24,655 nucleotides of DNA, taken from contig MU657252.1 of assembly GCA_026770575.1 (NCBI GenBank), forward strand, positions 175,878 to 200,532, read 5' to 3'. The notes beneath the pieces are model-generated. The model searched no databases and was not told where the DNA came from. It saw only the letters and a list, made by a program, of their open reading frames with translations. Below, in pieces: positions 1-8,100 of the stretch. The position numbers were made by a program, and so were the translations under genes. The stretch comes from Pelagophyceae sp. CCMP2097 (lineage: Eukaryota > Sar > Pelagophyceae). Within the stretch, counting starts at the first letter, position 1, and each line of letters starts with the position of its first letter.

Positions 1-117
1 GAGAGAGAGGTGTTTTAAATAAGCCCTCTTAAAATCTAGATAACTCCTCTATTTCCAGTTTTAAAGGCCGCTTAAAGCGTTAAAATTGAGATAACTTTCA
101 GCTTTAGGAATTCCTAA

Positions 118-247
118 TTACCATCTGATTGACCCTGCAAACGAAGATGACCATCTAATTGACTCTGCAAACCGCGGATTTTTTTGGGAACCACTGATAC
201 GACCCTGCCAAAGAAGAACTTTAAGAAGGACCACCGATATGAACGGC
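118..247. repeat. Degenerate direct repeats, 30-40 bp spacing
   Basis: Four related units begin near 120, 150, 190 and 230. The first two share 'accatctgattgaccctgc' and 'accatctaattgactctgc'; the third reads 'accactgatacgaccctgc' and the fourth 'accaccgatatgaac'. Spacings are 30, 40 and 40 bp. The rest of 1-440 is AT-rich and shows no convincing gene. A 12-bp palindrome (taggaattccta) lies at 105-116. Confidence 0.55.
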
Positions 248-430
248 GATGCTTCGCCGGAATGTGCACAACCACCTACTGGACGACCCAGGCACTTTCC
301 CGAATTGCACCACACGGGAAAACCCACTTTCGGTTTCGCTGTTCCGTTTCTGTTTGCGGGAAATATTTTAAAATTTATGTTTTTTTCAATATTTCCAAAA
401 CGTCACTCAATAATTTAAATCCAGCAATTT

Positions 431-477
431 CGTGTGAAAATCAAGAGGTTCGAATCTATTTCATGTGAAAATCAAGG
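431..477. repeat. Short direct repeat around a B-box-like sequence
   Basis: The sequence 'tgtgaaaatcaag' occurs at about 433 and 465, flanking 'aggttcgaatct', which resembles a Pol III B box (T-arm of a tRNA). It may be a remnant of the same tRNA-derived family seen at 560-660 and 781-949, but it lacks the rest of that element. Confidence 0.35.
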
Positions 478-544
478 TTATTGACTCCATTTCCGCTGAA
501 ATGGAGCCCAGAATCTACGATTTTCGGCGGGAAGTCGAAACTTT

Positions 545-660
545 TGGTGTGCACAAACTGGGAGGGGTTAACATCATCAAAGAAGTTTTTGGTCAAAGGT
601 TCGAATCTGGTCGGCCGCAAAAAAAAAGAAAAGAAATAGCTCAATAAGAAATAAACAAAA
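545..660 (+). mobile_element. 5'-truncated tRNA-derived SINE-like copy
   Basis: The 3' half of a tRNA-like domain is visible: a T-arm/B-box 'ggttcgaatctgg', then the acceptor 3' strand 'tcggccgc', then an A-rich tail ending 'gctcaataagaaataaa'. The same order and nearly the same sequence occur on the minus strand at 781-949, so two copies of one family sit tail to tail. The 5' tRNA half is not recognisable here, as expected for 5' truncation during target-primed retrotransposition. The left boundary is approximate. Confidence 0.6.
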
Positions 661-790
661 TATTACAAGAGCGCGCCGGAGGCACACGGAGGACCCGAAG
701 GATACAGCCAAATCCCATTGCAATGCCCACGTAAATAATTAAAATTATTTGACTAATCGCTGAACCTTCAAATCCTCCTTATCTTTATTT
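661..790 (-). repeat. Dispersed repeat R, copy 1
   Basis: The reverse complement carries the family landmarks 'ggaggatttgaaggttcagc', 'ttttaattatttacgtgggc', 'gtgcctccggcgcgctcttg' and 'taatat'. Copies 2 (1135-1270) and 3 (20029-20138) are on the plus strand. It shares its 3' junction (cttgtaatat) with copy 3. It lies between the two convergent SINE tails. No coding capacity was recognised. Confidence 0.8.
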
Positions 791-949
791 TTATTTTTTT
801 ATTTCTTATTGAGCTTTGTTTTTTTTGCGGCCGACCAGATTCGAACCTGTGACCAAAACTTCTTCTATGATGATTCCAATGAGGCTCCTGCTCGACCTCC
901 ACTCCCAATTTTAGCAATCGCATCAACCACCAAACGCTGAATCGGCCGA
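781..949 (-). mobile_element. tRNA-derived SINE-like copy with complete tRNA-like head
   Basis: Read on the minus strand from 949: a 5' acceptor-like strand 'tcggccg', a D-arm/A-box-like stretch around 'gcgtttggtggttgatgc' (gcgt can pair with atgc), a longer than normal middle (whole domain 123 nt, 949-827), a T-arm 'ggttcgaatctgg', and the 3' acceptor strand 'cggccgc'. Six of seven acceptor pairs form; position 1 is T instead of the G needed. An A-rich tail follows, 826-781. The T-arm stem is poorly paired and there is no clear anticodon arm, so this is a retroposed tRNA derivative and not a working tRNA. Confidence 0.65.
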
Positions 950-999
950 GTTGCTGCCCTTTTCTTCCCAAAGGTGGAACCTCACGGATTTACCCGGGG

Positions 1000-1040
1000 A
1001 CAGACGAGAGGGCGGACAGACGGAAGGACGGACAGACAAA
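1000..1040. repeat. Short GGACAGACG-type simple repeat
   Basis: The sequence 'gggacagacgag', 'gcggacagacgg', 'aaggacggacagac' is a degenerate run of a roughly 9-13 bp unit. It separates the SINE copy from the next dispersed repeat. Nearby, 1060-1130 contains imperfect self-complementary text around 'aggaccc' and 'gggtcct'. Confidence 0.5.
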
Positions 1041-1134
1041 ATTGCCCCTGGTAATCCTTCAATCAAAGGACCCGAAGGACCCTTGCCATAAACTGACGTT
1101 GATTAAACGACAAGGACCCTTTGGGTCCTCAAAA

Positions 1135-1270
1135 AATAAAGATAAGGAGGATTTGAAGGTTCAGCAATTAGTTAAATGATTTTAATTATTTACGTGGGCA
1201 TTGCTATGTGGTTTGTCTGTGTCCTTCGCTCGAAGTCGGATCCTCCGTGTGCCTCCGGCGCGCTCTTGTA
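1135..1270 (+). repeat. Dispersed repeat R, copy 2
   Basis: Shares about 125 bp with copy 1 (661-790, inverted) and about 105 bp with copy 3 (20029-20138, same strand): 'gataaggaggatttgaaggt', 'tttaattatttacgtgggca', 'tccttcgctcgaagtcgg' and 'gcctccggcgcgctcttgta'. With copy 1 it forms an inverted pair enclosing the SINE at 781-949. Its right end abuts the foldback element at 1267. Confidence 0.85.
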
Positions 1271-1634
1271 CAGCAGTTCCGACTTTAAATCCGAAAGTCC
1301 AAAAGCAAAAGCAACGTCCAAAAGCAAAAGCAACGTCCAAAAGCAAAAGCAACGTCCAAAAGCAAAAGCTAGAGCTTTTTGCAAATGCGAGCGTCGCCGG
1401 CGAGCGCCGCAAGCGAGCACCCGGCGAGCGCCGCGGGCGAGCGCCGCGGACGTGGGCGTGAGCTCGCCGGCGGGCGCGAACGTCACGGAGCGCGCTCGCC
1501 GCGTCCCAGACTTGCTTTTGCTTTTGGACGTTGCTTTTGCTTTTGGACGTTGCTTTTGCTTTTGGACGTTGCTTTTGCTTTTGGACGTTGCTTTTGCTTT
1601 TGGACTTTCGGATTTAAAGTCGGAACTGCTGTAA
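1267..1634. mobile_element. Foldback element with 19-bp units in both arms
   Basis: The left arm (about 1267-1370) starts 'gtacagcagttccgacttta' and then carries four tandem copies of the 19-bp unit 'gtccaaaagcaaaagcaac' at 1297, 1316, 1335 and 1354. The right arm (about 1511-1634) is the inverse complement, with five units at 1511, 1530, 1549, 1568 and 1587, ending 'taaagtcggaactgctgtaa'. The 140-bp centre is GC-rich with 'gcgagcgccg' repeats. Apparent long reading frames here only translate the repeat. No transposase is present, so it would be non-autonomous. Confidence 0.85.
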
Positions 1635-2026
1635 TTCAACAAACATGGAGTGCCTCCTCTCGAGCTGTTAAACTTATGAAACTTTGGTTGAAGAGAAACC
1701 ACCCTTTTCAGTATCTGATCTTCTTTGTTTACAATTATTCAACAAACATGGAGTGCCTCCTCTCGAGGGGTCAAATGTACTTTAGGAAATACACATCACT
1801 ATACCGCCCGCGTGCCCTCGGGTGCGCGGGTCGGCTTGATCCTCCAACAGCAAGAGATGCTGTTGCGAGGTTCAGGAGAAGAAGAACGTTGCGTCCTCGT
1901 CAACGCACTTGCCCATTGGATTTGATGGGAAAGTCAGTTCCCCTTAGGGGAGTTGGGAACTCCTCTCGAGCTGTTAAACTTATGAAACTTTGGTTGAAGA
2001 GAAACCACCCTGTTCAGTTTCTGATC
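1632..2026 (+). repeat. Direct repeats ahead of the giant gene
   Basis: A stretch of about 55 bp including 'ctcctctcgagctgttaaac' and 'ttggttgaagagaaaccacc' occurs at 1658-1712 and again at 1958-2012, exactly 300 bp apart. The start of the first copy (ttcaacaaacatggagtgcc) is also repeated at 1738-1770. A perfect 8-bp hairpin (caacagca, 5-nt loop, tgctgttg) lies at 1845-1865. This may be the 5' flank of the gene at 2127 or the ends of a small insertion; no product was recognised. Confidence 0.7.
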
Positions 2027-2126
2027 TACCTCAAGCTCAGTTTCGCCGCTCAGTTCGCCGCAGAATTCAGGTGATTTAGCCTTGATTGCTCATACGAAAT
2101 CGTCTCGGTCCGCTGCGGCGCGCGCC

Positions 2127-5100
2127 ATGCGGCCCGTGCTCCTCGCGTGCCTCGCATGCGCAGCCGCGCCGCACGGCGCCGCGCCGCACGAATTCAGCGC
2201 CGCGCAGATTGAAAGCTGCGCCGAAATCTGCAAAGGCCTCGGCTGCGAGACACCTCATGAATGCGCCGACGCCCAAACGCTCTTCGGCTGCGAATGCGAC
2301 GCCTGCGCCGCATGCGCCGGGCGGAGACTCTACGACTCGGCCGACTCTGCGAACTCTACGAATTCTACGTCTTCCGTCTGCCTTAAGCCGTGCCTCGGCG
2401 CTTCTGGAGGCTGCGACGCCTTCGTCCCGCTCGGCGCCACGTGCGTCGACCTGGAGACAAACGAGTATCTTCGTATGGGTGGTGAGACGTGCGACTGCAG
2501 CGGCTGTCAAACGTGCGACGTTACCGACGACTTCCCGGCCGCAGTCGATGGCTGCGCCGCCGGCGGCTCCACCGTGGACGTCCGCACCGAAGCCGAGCTG
2601 ACCGCGGCGCTGGAGAAGCGGGAAACGTGCCTTATCATCACTTTGGACAACGACATTCTTCTCAACGCGGGTGCCTTCATCGAAACGTCGGTCCAACTCA
2701 TCGGCGCGGCTTTGAGGCCGGTGCTTTCCCCGGCGCCCGGGCCGCCGCACCGACTCGTCGCGGTGGTGGACCAAGCGGTGGCATCTTTAACGTCTCTCGC
2801 GCTGCGCGGGGGTTTCGACGCGTTCGCCGGCGGCTGCGTCTTCGTCGCCGGCGGAGCCGAGTTGTCTTTAGACCGAGTATTACTCGAGGACTGCGCCGCG
2901 GGCTACAACGGCGGCGGCGTGGCGGCGTGGACGGGGGCGACTTTGTTCATGGAAGCATCTTTTATTCACAACTGCGCTGCTGCGGTGAGCGGAGGAGGGG
3001 TCTATGGCCACACGCGCTCGAGCGTCGTACTCTCCGCGACGACTGTGAGCCGCTGTTCGGCGCGGACCGGCGGCGGCGTGCAAATTTCGACGGATGCCAC
3101 TTTAGAAATTAGCCAATCGCAGATCCAAGACTGCGTCTCTGCCAACGGCGGCGGCGGCGGCACGTTTGTGGGCCGCCGCGGCACGATGATTTTGAAGACG
3201 GGGAGCGTCGTTTCGAATTCGCACTCTGACCTGAGCGGCGGAGGACTTTTTGCGTACGTTTATGCGAGTATAAAATTCGAGTCCGGTTCATCTTTCACTA
3301 ATTGCACATCTGCCTTTGTCGGCGGCGCCGCGCACGTCTTCGTCACCGCCGTCTTATACGCCTCGGACTGCTCCTTTCGAGGCTGCATCACTCAGACGGG
3401 ACCCGCGGGCGGCGTTTTTGTTATGAGCGCCTTATTCCAACGCGTCGAATTTACGGACTGCAATGCCGGCAGCGGCGGCGGCGGTGGCGCTCTCGCTTTA
3501 GGCGCGGAGAGCAGCGCGACGCTGGCGGACTCTAGCTTCTTGAGATGTTATGCGAGTGCCACGGGGGGTGCCATCCTAGCCTGGAACCCTTTAGGCCCTC
3601 TTCGTATAATGCGCACCTCTGTCAAAGATTGCTCTTCAGACGGCGACGGCGGTGGCTTGCGCGTTGGGACTGGGTGTAGGGCCTCGGTGGAAGCGTCGGT
3701 CTTTTCAGACAACGCCGCGGCGGGCGACGGCGGCGCCATCTCAGTCGGCGCCGCGTCTTCCCTCGCGATATTCGGCGGCTCCAGACTCGAGCGCAATGCT
3801 GCGAAAAGCGGCGGCGGCCTCGCGCTTCTACCGGCGGCGACTGCGGGAGTCGCAGACTCTATGATTTCAGACAACGTGGCCCTGTCCTGCGGCGGCGGCG
3901 CTTCCGTAGGAGCCGGCGCGACGCTCCATTTAGGCCGCGGCGCGGTGTTCTCGGGCAACGTCGCTTGGCAAGACGGTGGGGCGGTGGACGTCCGTGGTAC
4001 GGCCGCCAAGCTCTACGTTTCTGCGACTTGTTCCTTCGTCCAAATCACTTTGGACTGGACACCGGCGTCGACGGTGGACGCCGCCGACGCGTCGGTCTTC
4101 TTCGACGGTCGGACTTTTCATCCGATGAGCGGGGCGGTGTCGACGTTTGCAGTTTGTTCGAAACCAGGAAAGTATGAACTTTGGGTAGCATCGCTCTATG
4201 CAGAAAGTTGGCGCCAAGCCTCGTGGGCCTTGACGCTCCCGCCGCGGTACGGCGCTGCGGCGGTGGAGGGGCGGTTGACGTTTGTGCAGGCTGTGAATGA
4301 GGACGGCGCTCTGGGTGCCCCTGTGCAGACGTATGGGTTGCTTGCGGCCGCCTTCGACCTCGACGGCGCGGCGTTCGACCTCGACGCCGCCGAAAACGAC
4401 GACGCCGGCGCCATGAATGCGGTGCACATTCTCAAAAACGTGGCCTTGGCGGGCGACGGCGGCGGCTTGTCGGCGACGGAGGCCGGACGAATCGTCGTGC
4501 ACGAGGCCCTGCTCCAAGGCAACACCGCGAAGGGAGACGGCGGCGCTTTAAACGTGGGTGCGCAGTCGAAGGCGGAACTTGGAAAGTCGCGAGTTGAGAA
4601 CAATGATGCGGGCAAGAACGGCGGCGGTTTGGCAGTCGGGCTGCTCGGCGTGGTGGACGTTTACGACTCGTCGGCATCTACCAACTCCGCCGGAGGCCGC
4701 GGCGGGTTCGCGGCGCTGGACCGCGCTCGGTCGGCGACTTTTACTTCTTTAACAGCCGTCGGGAACCGCGCCGACCGCGGCGGGGCTTTGGCACTCGCCC
4801 TTTGCGACCAGCAAACAATCGTCTTGGCCCAGTCGGTGCTGCAGAACAACTCGGCAAAGGCCTTTGGCGGCGGTGTCGATGTCCACGAGAGTTTTTTGCG
4901 AATCGAAGGCGCTTGTTTATTTTCCGGGAATTGGGTCGACGCTGGGAGCGGCGGCGGCATCGCAATCCGGCCCGACGGCGCGTCTTTGACGCTGGCGCCG
5001 ATGCCCGAGGATTGCCTCGGCGTGCTGAGCGTGGTGGTGGACTGGAGGGGGGCTAATTGCTCATTTCGAGGTCCAACGCTCGGAGATACGTGCGACACGT

Positions 5101-8100
5101 TGCTTTCCTACTGCGGCCAGTTTAGATCCGTAGAGGGCCCCGGATCGTGCGACGGCTGCGCATGCAAGGACCTCGAAGTCGGCGCGGGAGAGAGTTATTT
5201 TCAAGTATCGAGGGACGGCGAGGCCGTCTTTCTCGGGGAACCCGACGCAGGGGCCTCAAAGGTCTTTGAAGTCTGCCTTGCAGCAGGCGACTACCAAGTC
5301 GTGGCCTTTGACCGGCGCGGCGCGAAATGGTTCGGGGGGACGATGTCGGCCGCGTTGGTTGGCGCCGAGTATGAAAAAGGAGTCTGGTCCTCGACGGGTC
5401 TGGAAACGGAGCCTCTGCGCTTGAGCGTCGCCGGCGGGCACGACGGCAACGTGCGCTTCGTCGACAACGAAGTTCTCAAGGGGGGAGGCGCGGCTGTTTA
5501 CTGGGCTCTGCAGGAGCCAGTCGGATTGCCAGATTGCGAACCGCATTCCTTCGGCAACAAAGCGGCCTACGGCGCCTTTGCCGCGACGCCCGCGACGAGG
5601 CTCTTGGTGAACACTTCTTTCGCGTACGCGGTGCCGCACGCGGCCATGCCCGCGATGCACGTGGTGATGGTCGATTGGCACGGCAATGTGGTCCGAGCCG
5701 ACTCTACGACGGCAGTCTCCGCCCAGTTTCGAGACGCAAAAGTCCAGGCTTCTGGCCTTGTGGCGGTCTGCTCGGAGGGTGTCGCGACGTTTGACTCTAT
5801 AACAATCACCGGGTCGCCGGGCGACGTTCATAGTTTACGTTTCTTCGCGCCGACTTCGGATTTGGAGACGTCGTCCATCACTGTGGAGCTCGTGCAATGC
5901 CCTGTTGGGTTTGTCGAGCGAGGAGACGACTTCGGGGTATCGTGTATTGCATGTTTATATACCGAGTACTTCTCCAACGGAAGGTGTCTCAAGTGTCCGA
6001 GAGGCGCAAACTGCCTGCGCGCCCCGCCTCTCGACGACTCGTCGAAAAAGGTCGGGTACCAGCTCTATACCGTGGAGACTTTGCCTATTCGACAGGGGTT
6101 TTACCGGTTTTACTCGGATTCGGACGACATTTACCCCTGCGCGGATAAAGATTACTCCAAGGGCTCCACCACGAGCTGCGCCGGCGTCGGCTACGCCGAA
6201 GCGTTTTCGAATCCTTGGAAGACGCACGGCTCTGCGCTGTGCGCCAAGAATTCGAGGGGGCCTCTTTGCGCTCTTTGCGCCTCTGGCTATTACCCACGAC
6301 CGTCCTCTTTGGACAAAGGCGGCGGCTGCGCGAAATGCGGCGGCAGCAGCACTCTCCCAATCTTCTTCGCCACGGTGCTGACGTCGTTGCTCGCTTTATT
6401 CATAGTCGGATCCGCATTCGCAGTCTCCAGCGCCGGCGTTCAGAAGACGAAAAGAAGAGTGTTCAAGGCCGCGGCGTTTGCTCGGTCCCGGTGGTTCTTG
6501 GTCGCAGTTGTTCAGGTTTGGTACGCCATTTCGACGGTTTCTCGGTTCGTCGCTATCGAGCACGTCAGATATCCCCAACCCTTGCACATGGTGTTGCAGT
6601 ATCTCGGCTTCCTTTGCTTCGATTTGGCCTTCGTGCTCCCGTCGCTGCAGTGTTACTACGATATGTCGTACTTTGAAGTGTTCTTGGCTTGGTCTTTATT
6701 CCCGCTCGCGTTTGGCGCCTTTCTCTTGATAGGCGTCTTCGCCGTCGCGTCGTACCGCGTCGGAAGGCCGTTTCAAGTCTGGCAATACGTCTCGAGCACG
6801 TCCGCGGGCCGCGCGTCTCGGAGGACAGCGACGTCTTTGTTCCTTTTAGTGGTCGTGATTCAACACAATTATATATGTTCAATCATCTTAACCTTTTATT
6901 CCTGCTCCCAACGCTTCGCCGTCTCCGACACGCAAACAGAGACGTGGCTCGCCTACGACTTTAAAGTCCGGTGCGGCAGCGACGCGTATCACGAATTTAA
7001 GGGGGCGGCGGCGACGCTTTTACTGCTCTACGTGGTCGTAGTGCCCTTGGGATTAGCTTTAAAGTTGAAATGGAACCGCCTGAATAACCGGTCAGACGGC
7101 GCGTTATCGTTCTTCACGAGGCACGTGCGGCCCGCTGTTTGGTATTACGAGATTTTGGCTTTGGAAGTGCGATTAGTCGTCTGCGGCGCTCTGGTGCCTT
7201 TTACAGGCAGAGGTTTACGAATCTGCATCTTGCTCGTGTTCATCTTCGCCTGGACGACGGTGACGCGCGAGTTGAGGCCGTACATCAATCGCGGGCACAT
7301 GGCCCTGGTGAATTTTCTGCAATTCTTTGTGCTGAGTTGTATCGCTTTAGCCTTAGTCATGAAAGGCCAGTTTTTAACGGACAAGGCTGAAAAGGCGTTG
7401 TCATTCGTCGTCTCCGCCATCACCTTAGCGATCACGGCGAGGCTGTACAGCGCCTTTAGGACAGAAGAAGTGAGCGAGGTCCTAGAACTGATCCGAACGA
7501 GAAGGCCCTTTGACAGACACGCCTTTCTACGGTTGCACGTCGGCATGAACGTCCGGCTCTTGGACGACGCGGTGTTTGCCGCTGCTTTAGATGTTCTCGA
7601 CGACGAGTTTAGGCAGACGCGCGGAAAGGCTGGCGGGAAAGCCGCCGGCAAGGCAAAGGACAACTCGGAACGCGGCTGGTCGTATCTGACGACGCAGCTG
7701 CTACCTCTGCAAAGCGTCTGGACCCGCGCCGTGCCGATGCGCATGCTGCTGGCGACGCACGCGCCGCGGATGTTGGCGAACGCGGCCCTTTTAGCGAGAA
7801 CGCGTCTGAGGTGTTCGCCCGAAGGCTGCCGCGTGACGTTTGAAAAGTTTGAAAAGGACGTCCACGTCGTCCTCGGGCCCCTCGCGCGCGACGTCCGCGG
7901 CGACGATGTGGCCGAAGTGTTTGAGCGATTTGCAGAGCCGGCGATGCAAACCCTCGACGTCGGCGCCAAGTTCCAACCCGCGCTCAAAGCCGTCGTCGAC
8001 TTACTCGCCCGAGACGGCGCCCTGGAAGACGACGAGGACGGCCTCGAGGCGGTTTCTGCGGTCCGACGTCGGTCGTTTAGCGGGTCTCTCCGCAGCAGCG

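Noticed and set aside
827..949. Functional tRNA gene
   Set aside because: The domain is 123 nt with one acceptor mismatch, a poor T-stem and no clear anticodon arm, and it is followed by an A-rich tail. A retroposed copy fits better.
1297..1372. CRISPR array
   Set aside because: The 19-bp units are contiguous without spacers and have an inverted counterpart, and the sequence context is eukaryotic.
1176..2074. Long frames on both strands through 1176-2074
   Set aside because: They translate the 19-bp units of the foldback element (runs of KSKS or FAFG) and low-complexity GC sequence; no independent coding signal.
2082..2126. Upstream extension of the giant protein from a TTG codon
   Set aside because: TTG is not a usual eukaryotic start, and the ATG at 2127 begins a proper signal peptide with G at -3.
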